Origin: Tropicimonas sp. IMCC34043
GTDB lineage: Bacteria; Pseudomonadota; Alphaproteobacteria; Rhodobacterales; Rhodobacteraceae
Direction of reading: 5' to 3'
Assembly: GCF_003390845.1 (NCBI RefSeq)
Contig: NZ_QMEK01000001.1
Span: 372,001-436,000, forward strand
DNA: 64,000 bases
The notes beneath the pieces were generated by a model, which did no database searches, had not been told where the DNA came from, and saw only the letters and a list, made by a program, of their open reading frames with translations. Position numbers and translations under genes: made by a program. Of the stretch, positions 9,645 to 17,847 are shown in pieces (within the stretch, counting starts at the first letter, position 1; each line of letters opens with the position of its first letter).

Positions 9645-10586
9645 TCAGTAGAGAACGTTCTGCGCTTCGGGACTGTCGATGTTGTCCTTCGTCACCATGA
9701 CGACGCCGGTGTCGATGAAGGGTTCGACCGTCTCGCCGGCAAGCACGCCCATCACGGCCTGCACGCCCAGCTCGCCCATCTGGAACGAGCCTTGCACGGC
9801 GGTCGCCAGCAGCGTGCCGCTTTTGACCATGTCCTGCAGGTCCGCGTTGCCGTCAAAGCCGATGGCGGTCAGTTGACCGGCCTTGCCGGCCTGTTCGATG
9901 GCACGGCCCATGCCGATGGCCGTCGGTTCGTTGGCACCGAAGATCCCGACCAGGTCGGGGTTCGAGGCCAGAATGTCGGTTGTCTGGTTCAGTGCGGTCG
10001 CCATCTGCGACTGCGAATAGAACGGACCGACGATCTCGATCTCGGAGTTCTTGGCGAGATAGTCCACAAAGCAGCCGACGCGGCCGATTTCCGATCCGAC
10101 GCCCGCGACATAGGACATGACGGCGACCTTTCCGGTGCTGCCGGCGGCATCGATCATCGTCTGGGCGGCGAGTTCACCGGCGGCGCAATTGTCCGTGGAC
10201 AGGAAGGTCTGATAGTAGCCCTCGTTGCCTTCGGCCAGCATGCTGTCGATGATTGCGACCGGGATGCCCGCCTCGAATGCGCGCTTGACGACGGGGGCCA
10301 GCGCATCCGGATCGGAGGGGGCCAGCACGATGGCCGACACGCCGCGGTTGATGGCGTTTTCCACCAGCGCCACCTGATCGGCTACGGCGGCTTCGGATGC
10401 CGGGCCGTTGAAGCTGAGGGTATGTTCGCTCTGGCCCGCGATTGCGGCATCGGCGCCCTTGCTGACGTTCTGCCAGAAATTGGAGTTCGTCGTCTTCACG
10501 ATGACGGCGATTTCACCGGCGGTGGCGACCGATGCAGTCAGCCCGATGATCCCGGTGGTCAGTGCTGCGGTAACAATGGTCTTCAT
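9645..10586 (-). CDS. periplasmic sugar-binding protein of ABC transporter
   Basis: 313-aa exported binding protein of the ribose/galactose type (periplasmic binding protein class I, Peripla_BP_4). Signal peptide about residues 1-23, ending ASVATAG before EIAVIVKT. Internal family features are LAPSDPDAL, GIFGANEPTAIGMGRA and IGFDGN. GGAGG lies 5-6 nt before the ATG. It captures the sugar for the permease and ATPase on either side; the cluster suggests L-fucose, L-galactose or a related aldose or aldonate. Confidence 0.92.
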   Translation of the reverse strand: MKTIVTAALTTGIIGLTASVATAGEIAVIVKTTNSNFWQNVSKGADAAIAGQSEHTLSFNGPASEAAVADQVALVENAINRGVSAIVLAPSDPDALAPVVKRAFEAGIPVAIIDSMLAEGNEGYYQTFLSTDNCAAGELAAQTMIDAAGSTGKVAVMSYVAGVGSEIGRVGCFVDYLAKNSEIEIVGPFYSQSQMATALNQTTDILASNPDLVGIFGANEPTAIGMGRAIEQAGKAGQLTAIGFDGNADLQDMVKSGTLLATAVQGSFQMGELGVQAVMGVLAGETVEPFIDTGVVMVTKDNIDSPEAQNVLY

Positions 10587-10620
10587 GGTTTCCTCCCTGA
10601 TGAAGCTTGGGTCGTGACGT

Positions 10621-11634
10621 TCAGTTGCGGTTGCGGATCTGGTCGATGAAGACCGCGCCGATGACCACGATTCCGATAATGATCTGCTGGATGAAGGCGC
10701 TGGTGCCGGCCATGTTCAGACCGTTGCGCAACACGCCGATGATGAATGCCCCGATCATGCTGCCCGAGATGCTGCCGACCCCGCCCATCAGCGACGCGCC
10801 ACCGATCACGGCGGCGGCGATGGCGTCGAGCTCGTACATGACGCCCTCGTTCGGCTGCACCGTGACGAGGCGCGACATCAGGACCATGCCCGACAGACCG
10901 GCCAGGGCGCCCGATGCGGTATAGGCCCAGATCTTGGTGCGAGCGACGTTGACGCCCGACAGCCGGGCCGCTTCCTCGTTGGACCCGACTGCCAGGATAT
11001 GCCGCCCGACCTGCCGCCGGGTCAGCACGTAGGACCCGAACAACGCCACGACCAGCAGCAGGACGGCGGGATAGGGGATGCCGGGAAAGATCACTTTGGG
11101 AAAGCCGTTGGCTTGCGTCTCGACGACGCGAAAGAACGATCCGTTGCCCAGCAGGCCAAAGCTCTCGCCAAGACGGCTGATCGGCGCGGCGCCGGTCAGT
11201 TGCAGCGCCAGACCGCGCGCAATCATCATCATCCCGAGGGTGGCAACGAAAGGCGTGATCCGCATTCTGGTGATGACCAGACCGTTCACCGCCCCGCACA
11301 GAGCGCCGGTCAGAACGCCCAGAGCCATCCCCGGCAGGACCGGCAGACCTGCCTTGATTGCAAGACCGGTAATGACGCCGGACAGGGCCAGCACGGAACC
11401 GACGCTCAGGTCGATGCCGCCGGTGATGATGACCATCGTCATTCCGATTGCCAGCAGGCCGATCACGGCGGTCTGCAACAGGACCGTCAGGCCATTGTTG
11501 ACCGAAAGGAACGCCGGGCTGGAGAAGGAAAAGGCCATGACGAGCAGCAGCAGTGTGGCGACAGCCGACAGCTTGTGCAGCGCTGCACCTCCAAGGCGAA
11601 GGCGCGATATCCGCTGCGCCTGCAAGTCTGACAT
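10621..11634 (-). CDS. sugar ABC transporter permease, RbsC family
   Basis: 337-aa integral membrane protein with about ten hydrophobic segments and the family signature AVGSNEEAARLSGV plus GGIDLSVGSVLALSG. It is the first gene of the five-gene operon permease, binding protein, ATPase, dehydrogenase, dehydratase. The start is set at the ATG of MSDLQAQ, which has GGAGGAG 8 nt upstream; a longer in-frame extension through the AT-rich promoter is rejected. Confidence 0.93.
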   Translation of the reverse strand: MSDLQAQRISRLRLGGAALHKLSAVATLLLLVMAFSFSSPAFLSVNNGLTVLLQTAVIGLLAIGMTMVIITGGIDLSVGSVLALSGVITGLAIKAGLPVLPGMALGVLTGALCGAVNGLVITRMRITPFVATLGMMMIARGLALQLTGAAPISRLGESFGLLGNGSFFRVVETQANGFPKVIFPGIPYPAVLLLVVALFGSYVLTRRQVGRHILAVGSNEEAARLSGVNVARTKIWAYTASGALAGLSGMVLMSRLVTVQPNEGVMYELDAIAAAVIGGASLMGGVGSISGSMIGAFIIGVLRNGLNMAGTSAFIQQIIIGIVVIGAVFIDQIRNRN

Positions 11635-11661
11635 CCTGTCGTCTCCTCCCGACTGGTTATG

Positions 11662-11718
11662 GTTTTTATTATAATAAACATAGCGAGGCCTATGAAGAGG
11701 CGTCAAATGTTTTTAATG
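11662..11718. promoter_or_regulatory. AT-rich divergent promoter/operator for transporter operon and GntR gene
   Basis: In a very GC-rich setting, 11662-11681 reads GTTTTTATTATAATAAACAT, containing the 14-bp palindrome TTTATTATAATAAA, and 11709-11718 reads GTTTTTAATG. A closely related 21-bp sequence at 14816-14836 sits in the other divergent gap of the cluster. The palindrome lies 28 nt upstream of the permease start and is the obvious candidate binding site for the adjacent GntR-type regulator, overlapping TATAAT-like promoter elements. Confidence 0.55.
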
Positions 11719-11779
11719 TTTTCTGAACAGCACATATAAACAGATACGATCGGCGCAGACCGAAGAGGACGACGGACCC

Positions 11780-12685
11780 ATGGCACGCAACAACTCGCGA
11801 TTTGTCGAGGCTCACAACAAACTTCTAACCATCTGCGATAAAATGGAAATCGGCGAAACCCTGCAGTCCGAAAACCTGCTCGCCGCCGATCTCGGGGTCA
11901 GCCGGACCGTCGTTCGCAGCGTGCTGGCACGGCTGGACGAGATCGGGCTCATTGCAATCGACGGCCGTGAAAAGGTGATACGGCGGCGGACGACACCGCA
12001 GGACCGCCTGGAAAGACCCGCGACCCTGCTGACCATCGAAGAACTCGAGGGGCGGTTCCTCGACTGGGTGCTGCGGATGGATGTGCCACCGGGCACGGCG
12101 CTCAACGTGGCGCAACTGGCCAAGGATTTTGCCGTCGCGCCGCACACGCTGCAGGAATTCCTGTCGTCGCTGTCGCGGTTCGGGATCGTCGTGCGCCGCC
12201 CCCGCGGCGGCTGGGTGCTGCACGGATTCACCAGGGAATACGCGCTCGAACTGTCCGATTTCCGCACGCTGCTGGAACTCAATTCGGTCCGGCATCTGGT
12301 GGCCTTGCCGCCAGAGCACCGGATCTGGGGACAGCTCGACGCGCTGGAGCAGGCGCATCTGGGGCTGCTGAACCGGATCGAGCGCGACTTCCACGACTTC
12401 TCGCTTCTCGACGAGAGGTTTCACGAGGCGATCAACAGCGTCGTGACGAACCGTTTCGTGAAAGAGTTCCAGAAGGTGATCTCGCTCGTGTTCCACTATC
12501 ACTTCCAGTGGAACAAGGCGGACGAACGGACACGCAACGCCGACGCGATCCAGGAACATCTGGCCTATATCGATGCCTTGCGCAGTCGCGACCCGGAGCG
12601 GGCGCAGGCGGCAGCGCTGTGCCATCTGGCGACGTCGAAGCAGACGCTGCTGAAGGCGCTGAAGGCCAACAGCCACACGGATTAG
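11780..12685 (+). CDS. GntR-family regulator with tandem HTH and FCD domain
   Basis: 301-aa transcription factor divergent from the transporter operon. Residues about 10-70 form one winged HTH (SENLLAADLGVSRTVVRSVL). Residues about 85-148 form a second (NVAQLAKDFAVAPHTLQEFL then the wing RRPRGGWVL). The rest resembles the alpha-helical FCD effector domain, with FHEAI and EHLAYIDAL helices and metal-type His residues. Two HTH domains are more than the usual GntR layout. Its last codon overlaps the convergent aldo/keto reductase gene by 4 nt (TTAG). Probable role: repressor of the sugar cluster, released by a pathway intermediate. Confidence 0.85.
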   Translation: MARNNSRFVEAHNKLLTICDKMEIGETLQSENLLAADLGVSRTVVRSVLARLDEIGLIAIDGREKVIRRRTTPQDRLERPATLLTIEELEGRFLDWVLRMDVPPGTALNVAQLAKDFAVAPHTLQEFLSSLSRFGIVVRRPRGGWVLHGFTREYALELSDFRTLLELNSVRHLVALPPEHRIWGQLDALEQAHLGLLNRIERDFHDFSLLDERFHEAINSVVTNRFVKEFQKVISLVFHYHFQWNKADERTRNADAIQEHLAYIDALRSRDPERAQAAALCHLATSKQTLLKALKANSHTD

Positions 12686-13653
12686 GTGGTGACGAAGTCG
12701 AGCGCCGCATCCGACAAGGTCAGGGCCGCGGCATCAAGATTGCGTTGTAGTGACCGCACCTTGCCCGTGCCGAGCAGGATGGAACTGACCTGAGGTTGGT
12801 GCAGCGCGAACTGCAATGCGGCCTCCGCCAGGGTCAGACCCAACGCGCCGGCCCGATCCTGCAACACCCTCACACGGTCCAGAATGGCCTGCGACGCAGG
12901 GGCGTAGTCGAACCATGCGCCGGGCTGCGGCCCGGTCGCGAGAATGCCGGAGTTGAAGATGCCGCCCAGCACCAGACTGGTGCCCTGTGCGCTGCAAAGC
13001 TCCAGCAGACCCTCCTCGGCGCTGCGGTCGAGCAGGGTCAGCCGTCCCGCCAGAAGGATCACGTCAAGCGGGCTGTGCCGCATCACGTCGATGCAGACCT
13101 GACACTCGTTCACCCCGAGTCCGATCGTGCCGATCCGCCCGGATTGCCTGAGATCGTTCAGGGCACCCATGCCGGAGCCCAGCAGATCGTCCATGTGACG
13201 TGCGCCCTCGGCGGCGCCATGGGTGTAATCGCCGATGTCGTGGACATAGACGATGTCGATGTGATCGGTCCCGAGCCGTTCGCAGCTTTGCGCGAAGCTT
13301 TCCCGGATGCCGTCGGCGGAATAGTCATAGCGTACCGCGTTGGGAAGCGGGTCGACGAAGCCATCGGCTTCGGCCATCTGCGGTCCGGGCGACAGGACGC
13401 GCCCGACCTTGGTCGACAGCACATAGTCGGAACGGGGCAAGCCCCGCAGGAAGGCGCCGAGACGTTGTTCCGACAGGCCACGGCCATAGCGCGGCGCCGT
13501 GTCGAAATAGCGGATCCCGGCGTCCCAGGCGTGTTGCAGGACCGCGCGGGCATCGTCCTCGCTGACGACGCCACCAAGGTTGCCAATGCTCGCGCCCCCG
13601 AACGACAGCGCGGTCACGTGGACATCGGTCTGGCCGATCCGGTTCCGTTTCAT
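12682..13653 (-). CDS. aldo/keto reductase, L-fucose/L-galactose 1-dehydrogenase type
   Basis: 323-aa AKR-superfamily oxidoreductase. The catalytic tetrad is visible: Asp and Tyr in FDTAPRYGRG, Lys in STKVGR and His in VHDIGDY. Closest by eye are D-threo-aldose/L-fucose dehydrogenases, L-galactose dehydrogenases and pyridoxal 4-dehydrogenase, which oxidise C1 to a lactone with NAD(P). Its ATG overlaps the stop of the UxaB-like gene (ATGA), so the pair is one transcript read leftward from the 14.8 kb promoter. In context it would form L-fuconolactone or L-galactonolactone for the lactonase encoded at 14.87 kb. Confidence 0.87.
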   Translation of the reverse strand: MKRNRIGQTDVHVTALSFGGASIGNLGGVVSEDDARAVLQHAWDAGIRYFDTAPRYGRGLSEQRLGAFLRGLPRSDYVLSTKVGRVLSPGPQMAEADGFVDPLPNAVRYDYSADGIRESFAQSCERLGTDHIDIVYVHDIGDYTHGAAEGARHMDDLLGSGMGALNDLRQSGRIGTIGLGVNECQVCIDVMRHSPLDVILLAGRLTLLDRSAEEGLLELCSAQGTSLVLGGIFNSGILATGPQPGAWFDYAPASQAILDRVRVLQDRAGALGLTLAEAALQFALHQPQVSSILLGTGKVRSLQRNLDAAALTLSDAALDFVTT

Positions 13654-14765
13654 GATGCCATGTCCGTGTTGCGGGCGACGATGGCCGACAGCGTGGGCTT
13701 GGCCGAAAGGTCGCCCTGCGCGCGGGCCCAGTCCAGCATCGCCGCAATCCTGCGACCGACCTTCTGTCCGTGGTTCTGCGCGATATCCGCAATGCGGTGG
13801 TCGAGGAACGGATTGGCGAACCGGTCGCGGGTGGTGACGACATAGGCATCGAAAGCCTCGGACAGGCCGGCTGCCACAAAGGCCGGGCGAACCTCGTCCT
13901 GCAACACGGCGTTCAGCGCGCCAAGCGTCACGGGGTCCGCCATCAACTGGCGCACCAGCACATCGTCCGGCCCCTGTGCCATGCGCCAGCGATCCGCCAG
14001 AAAGCTGTGCCCGAGGTTCAGAACGAACAGCTTCAGCGCTTCGATCTGCGCCAGCGACGGCAGGACCTGAATGGAGGGATGGCGGCAGGGCAGGCGCAGG
14101 CCCGGCTGATCCTCGATGGCCCAGAGCGCATAGGGTTCGGCCACCGCGCCGGCAGGTTCCAGCGGTTCGGACACGATCCGGTCGACCAGAGAGTTCACCC
14201 AGAGCACGTCATTCTGCAGCCAGTCACGCAGCGCTGCGGGATCATCGGCTGCGAGGTCAAGAACGCGCTGTCTGAGGACCGCGCCATTGTCGGCGATCAG
14301 TTCCATCGGCATGATCTGGATCGGGGCGGCCCCGGCGGCGTAACGTGCGCGCAGCAGGCACAGCAGCTTGGCGGGGTAGGACATGGATTGTTCGAACGTC
14401 GCCGCGGTATCGGCCGGTTGCGGCGCATAGCCTGCGTCGCCCGTGTTCGAGACCACGAACTCTGCCTCATTGACGAAGGTGCGGGTGATCGCGTCCCAGT
14501 CGGTGGCCGTCGACAGGGTTCGCGCGATGCTGCGGACGCTCACCTGCTGCTGCACCTTGGCTCCATTGGCCAGACCCTCGATCCTGACCGGATAGGCACC
14601 GACAAGGCCCTGCAACCGCCGCGCCCTGGCCGGATCGCCAGAGCTTTGCACCACCGTGATCGGCCCCACGTCCTGACCCTCGGCCATCGCCTCGGACACG
14701 AACAGATCGACATGTGCCTGCAGAAAGCGACTGGTGCCAAACTGGAGGATGGGGGTTGGCTGCAT
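13650..14765 (-). CDS. UxaB-like mannitol dehydrogenase-family reductase (tagaturonate reductase)
   Basis: About 371-aa member of the long-chain mannitol dehydrogenase family. The N-terminus ILQFGTSRFLQAH is typical of altronate/mannonate oxidoreductases, followed by VSNTGDAGY, MPMELIADNG and the C-terminal helical domain starting near KLFVLNLGHS, which includes the catalytic Lys region. Predicted reaction: D-tagaturonate plus NADH to D-altronate. The start at 14765 has AGAGGA 7 nt upstream and gives the family-typical N-terminus; an ATG at 14804 lacks a good site. It joins the zinc dehydrogenase and the UxaA-like dehydratase into an L-galactonate pathway. Confidence 0.85.
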   Translation of the reverse strand: MQPTPILQFGTSRFLQAHVDLFVSEAMAEGQDVGPITVVQSSGDPARARRLQGLVGAYPVRIEGLANGAKVQQQVSVRSIARTLSTATDWDAITRTFVNEAEFVVSNTGDAGYAPQPADTAATFEQSMSYPAKLLCLLRARYAAGAAPIQIMPMELIADNGAVLRQRVLDLAADDPAALRDWLQNDVLWVNSLVDRIVSEPLEPAGAVAEPYALWAIEDQPGLRLPCRHPSIQVLPSLAQIEALKLFVLNLGHSFLADRWRMAQGPDDVLVRQLMADPVTLGALNAVLQDEVRPAFVAAGLSEAFDAYVVTTRDRFANPFLDHRIADIAQNHGQKVGRRIAAMLDWARAQGDLSAKPTLSAIVARNTDMAS

Positions 14766-14815
14766 CGGGCTTCCTCTTGTTCCGAGCATTGACGGCGTCG
14801 GCATTCCGTTGCATT

Positions 14816-14836
14816 GTTTTTAATTATACAAAACAT
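14816..14836. promoter_or_regulatory. candidate GntR operator in second divergent promoter
   Basis: GTTTTTAATTATACAAAACA(T) lies midway between the UxaB-like gene (leftward) and the lactonase gene (rightward). It matches the 11662-11681 site in the GTTTTTA..TTATA..AAACAT frame with one extra base. Shared motifs at both divergent gaps suggest one regulator controls both halves of the cluster. Confidence 0.5.
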
Positions 14837-14870
14837 TACGAGTCAAGCGAGCAAACGAGGGGGACTGCAG

Positions 14871-15722
14871 ATGGCGCAAGCCGACCGTATCGACGCCCAT
14901 CAGCATTTCTGGAAGATCGCCCGCGGCGACTATGACTGGATGACCGACGAGGTGGCGGCGATCCGTCACGATATCCTGCCCTCGCAACTGGAGCCCTTGC
15001 TGCACCGTCACGTCATTGCCGGCACGGTCGTCGTGCAGGCCGCAGCGACCGTGGCCGAGACGGAATTCCTGCTCTCGCTCGCGCAGGATCACGCCTTCAT
15101 CAGGGGCGTGGTCGGGTGGGTCGATCTTGCAGACCCCGCGGCGCCGGAAACGCTGGACCGCCTCTGCCTGAACCCAGCGTTCAAAGGTGTCCGGCCCATG
15201 CTGCAGGACATCGCCGACACGAACTGGATCGCGCAGCCGAGCGTCGTCGCCAACCTGCGCGCGCTGGCGGGTCGCGGCCTGCGGCTCGACGCGCTGGTGA
15301 CGCCGCGCCATCTGGGGGTGCTGGCAGAGGTCGCGCAGCAGGTGCCGGAGCTACCGATTGTCATCGATCATTGTGCCAAACCCGTCATCGCCGGGGGTGC
15401 AGACCCCGGTGAGGACTGGCGTTCCGGCATGGCACGGCTTGCCGCGCTGCCGCAGGTGATGTGCAAGATCTCGGGCCTTGCCAACGAGGCGGGGGCGGGC
15501 TGGAGCGCCGCCAGCCTGCGTCCGGTCGTTGACCATGTCCTGTCGTGCTTCGGTGCGGATCGCGCGATGTGGGGCAGCGACTGGCCGGTGCTGAATCTGG
15601 CCGGGGACTATGGCCTCTGGTGCGCTGCGTCGGACCGGCTTTTCCGCAGCCTGTCCGAGGCCGAACGCCGTGCGGTCCATGGCGGCACGGCGACACGCTT
15701 TTACGGGCTGGAGGCAGCATGA
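14871..15722 (+). CDS. amidohydrolase (COG3618) sugar lactonase
   Basis: 283-aa TIM-barrel amidohydrolase of the L-fuconolactonase/L-rhamnonolactonase type. It shows the N-terminal metal motif DAHQHFW, the barrel histidine in IVIDHCAKP, MCKISGL, and the C-terminal MWGSDWPVLN with the catalytic Asp. It would hydrolyse the lactone made by the aldo/keto reductase. GAGGGGG lies about 7 nt before the ATG, which rules out the longer frame that begins inside the AT-rich operator. First gene of a rightward operon with SDR and FAH genes. Confidence 0.9.
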   Translation: MAQADRIDAHQHFWKIARGDYDWMTDEVAAIRHDILPSQLEPLLHRHVIAGTVVVQAAATVAETEFLLSLAQDHAFIRGVVGWVDLADPAAPETLDRLCLNPAFKGVRPMLQDIADTNWIAQPSVVANLRALAGRGLRLDALVTPRHLGVLAEVAQQVPELPIVIDHCAKPVIAGGADPGEDWRSGMARLAALPQVMCKISGLANEAGAGWSAASLRPVVDHVLSCFGADRAMWGSDWPVLNLAGDYGLWCAASDRLFRSLSEAERRAVHGGTATRFYGLEAA

Positions 15723-15835
15723 CCTGTCGCATCGTCTGTATCGGGGCGCCGCCGGCCGGGATTTCACTGACCCGCAAGCCGCTGCATGGCCAGCCTTCGT
15801 CGCCACAGGATCGTCAGAAAGGGGAGCTTCCATGA
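15719..15835 (+). CDS. 38-aa coupled small ORF of unknown function
   Basis: An ATG overlaps the lactonase stop (ATGA at 15719-15722), and this frame's own TGA overlaps the ATG of the SDR gene (ATGA at 15832-15835). The product is a 38-residue basic peptide (begins MTCRIVCIGAPPAG, ends KGELP) that I do not recognise. Stop-start overlaps on both sides suggest translation through the gap, so it may be a coupling peptide. It could equally be a remnant of a lost gene such as a mutarotase. Evidence for a stable protein is weak. Confidence 0.3.
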   Translation: MTCRIVCIGAPPAGISLTRKPLHGQPSSPQDRQKGELP

Positions 15836-16554
15836 AGGATTTGACCGGACAGGTCGTGCTTGTCACCGCGGCGGCGCAGGGGATCGGGCGGGCCACTGCG
15901 CTGGCCTTTGCCCGCGCGGGTGCTGTCGTGCATGCGACCGATATCAACGAGGCGGGTCTCGCAGGGCTCGACGGTTGCACCACCCACAGGCTCGACGTGC
16001 TGGATGGGGAGTCGGTGCAGACGTTTTGTGCGGCAATCGGGAAGATCGACGTGCTGTTCAATTGCGCGGGCGTCGTGCACAACGGCAGCATACTGGACAT
16101 GCCCGAGGGCGATCTCGACTTCGCCTTCGATCTGAACGTCAAGGCGATGGTGCGGATGATCCGTGCCGTGTTGCCGGGCATGCTCGACCGCACCGAGGGC
16201 TGCATCCTCAACATGAGCTCTGTCGCGTCGAGCCTGAAGGGCGTGCCGAACCGATGCGCCTATTCTGCAACCAAGGCGGCAGTGCTGGGCCTGACGAAAT
16301 CCGTCGCGGCAGACTTCGTGGGGCAGGGGATCCGCTGCAACGCGATCTGCCCCGGCACCGTGCAGTCGCCGTCGCTCGACCAGCGCCTGACGGGCACCGG
16401 CGACTATGACAAGGCCCGTGCCGAATTCATCGCCCGTCAGCCCATGGGTCGCATCGGAGAGGCCGAGGAAATCGCCGATCTGGCTGTCTATCTTGCGGCG
16501 GCAACCTATACCACCGGTCAGGCCGTTTGCATCGACGGCGGCTGGACAATCTGA
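15832..16554 (+). CDS. SDR, 2-keto-3-deoxy-L-fuconate dehydrogenase-like
   Basis: 240-aa short-chain dehydrogenase. Rossmann motif TAAAQGIG, NNAG-equivalent NCAG, catalytic Ser in NMSSVASS, YxxxK as YSATK, and C-terminal GQAVCIDGGW. The SSLKGVPNRCAYSATKAAV stretch is characteristic of the subgroup that includes 2-keto-3-deoxy-L-fuconate 4-dehydrogenase and 3-hydroxybutyrate dehydrogenase type 2. AAAGGGGAG precedes the ATG. Followed at 10 nt by the hydrolase that would act on its product, which supports the deoxyfuconate role over a hydroxybutyrate role. Confidence 0.88.
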   Translation: MKDLTGQVVLVTAAAQGIGRATALAFARAGAVVHATDINEAGLAGLDGCTTHRLDVLDGESVQTFCAAIGKIDVLFNCAGVVHNGSILDMPEGDLDFAFDLNVKAMVRMIRAVLPGMLDRTEGCILNMSSVASSLKGVPNRCAYSATKAAVLGLTKSVAADFVGQGIRCNAICPGTVQSPSLDQRLTGTGDYDKARAEFIARQPMGRIGEAEEIADLAVYLAAATYTTGQAVCIDGGWTI

Positions 16555-16564
16555 AGGACCTGAG

Positions 16565-17410
16565 ATGAAACTCCTGCGTTACGGGCCTGCCGGGGCCGAA
16601 AAGCCCGGCCTGCTGCACACAGACGGCAGCATCCGCGACCTGTCGGGCCTGGTGCCCGATCTGGCGGGGGCGGTGCTGCACCCTGACGGGCTGGCAAGGA
16701 TCGCCGCGGCCGACCCCGACAGCCTGCCAAAGGTGGCTGGAGATACGCGGCTCGGGCCCTGTGTGGCCGGCACCGGCAAATTCATCTGCATCGGGCTGAA
16801 CTATGCCGACCACGCCGCCGAATCCGGCATGGACGTTCCGCCGGAACCGGTGATCTTCATGAAGGCGACCTCGGCCATCTGCGGGCCGAACGACCCGATC
16901 GTCATCCCGCGCGGCAGCGAAAAGACCGACTGGGAGGTCGAACTGGCCGTCATCATCGGCAAGCCTGCCAAATACGTCCCGGAAGCGGAGGCGATGGATC
17001 ACGTCGCGGGCTATGCCGTGGCAAATGACGTCAGCGAGCGGGCGTTCCAGACCGAACGCGCCGGTCAATGGACCAAGGGCAAAAGCTGCGACAACTTCGG
17101 TCAGATCGGCCCCTGGCTGGTGACCAGGGACGAGGTCGCCGACCCGCAGGACCTGCAGCTGTGGCTGACCGTGAACGGCGAGAAGGTGCAGAACGGGTCG
17201 ACACGGACGATGGTTTACGGTGTCGCCCATGTCGTCAGCTACCTGTCACAGTTCATGACGCTGCATCCGGGCGACGTGATTTCCACCGGTACCCCACCGG
17301 GCGTGGGGATGGGCATGAAGCCGCCGCGCTACCTCAAACCCGGCGATGTCGTCGAATTGGGGATCGACGGGCTGGGCCGGCAGCGGCAGGACGTAGTTGC
17401 TGACTGCTGA
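16565..17410 (+). CDS. FAH-family hydrolase, 2,4-diketo-3-deoxy-L-fuconate hydrolase-like
   Basis: 281-aa fumarylacetoacetate hydrolase-family enzyme. KFICIGLNYADHAAESG, the metal-binding EVELAVIIGK, YAVANDVSERAFQ, GQWTKGKSCD and VISTGTPPGVG are all present. In the known bacterial L-fucose pathway this family splits 2,4-diketo-3-deoxy-L-fuconate into pyruvate and L-lactate. The length and C-terminus (GIDGLGRQRQ) match close family members. AAGGA lies 6 nt before the ATG. It is the last recognisable gene of the rightward operon. Confidence 0.9.
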   Translation: MKLLRYGPAGAEKPGLLHTDGSIRDLSGLVPDLAGAVLHPDGLARIAAADPDSLPKVAGDTRLGPCVAGTGKFICIGLNYADHAAESGMDVPPEPVIFMKATSAICGPNDPIVIPRGSEKTDWEVELAVIIGKPAKYVPEAEAMDHVAGYAVANDVSERAFQTERAGQWTKGKSCDNFGQIGPWLVTRDEVADPQDLQLWLTVNGEKVQNGSTRTMVYGVAHVVSYLSQFMTLHPGDVISTGTPPGVGMGMKPPRYLKPGDVVELGIDGLGRQRQDVVADC

Positions 17411-17763
17411 GATCGACTGAAGGTTTCCGTGGCCGCTTCGAACGGCCTTGACCACCGCCCGGGCGTCGAACCCCGTGGCGGCGGTCGCGCCCGGATCTCC
17501 TTTGAGACCGGAGAGCAGTGGCGCCGTTCGGAAGCTGTGGCCGCAAGAACTGGGGGAAGACGGGCTCAACACTGAGTCGCCTCGTCACATGATCCCGAAA
17601 CCGGGATGAGGCAAATTGGGCGGCGCCACACGCGGGATCCGGAGGACAATCGGTCTGTCGCAATGTCTTGCGAGACCTCGTCCTGCGTATCTGGGGTACA
17701 TTGCCGGGAAAACACTGGCGGACCAAACAAGGTCACCAAAATACAGTGCCTTACCACTGCGCG
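17411..17763. other. 353-bp non-coding region with possible transposase remnant
   Basis: Between the catabolic cluster and tRNA-Tyr. On the minus strand, about 17575-17440 can be read as APLLSGLKGDPGATA followed by unrelated sequence. This weakly recalls the N-terminal region of IS5-type transposases (LLPGK..DPG.T..DNR), with no start and no extended match. A small hairpin ATCCCG-AAAC-CGGGAT lies at 17592-17607. Nothing else convincing is visible; an open frame that continues across the tRNA is an artefact. Confidence 0.3.
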
Positions 17764-17847
17764 TGGTGGGCGACCCTGGAATCGAACCAGGCATGGGTCT
17801 CCCCGGCGGAGTTACAGTCCGCTGCCGCACCTTGCAGCTCGTCGCCC
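17764..17847 (-). tRNA. tRNA-Tyr (GTA)
   Basis: Folds as a class II tRNA. Acceptor GGGCGAC/GTCGCCC, D arm GCTG..CAGC, anticodon stem GCGGA/TCCGC with loop CTGTAAC (anticodon GTA), long variable arm with GGG/CCC stem, T arm CCTGG-TTCGATT-CCAGG, discriminator A and encoded CCA (17764-17766). Confidence 0.95.

Noticed and set aside
15610-15831. N-terminal extension of the SDR gene
   Set aside because: The SDR Rossmann start follows directly after MKDLTG at 15832, with AAAGGGGAG just upstream.
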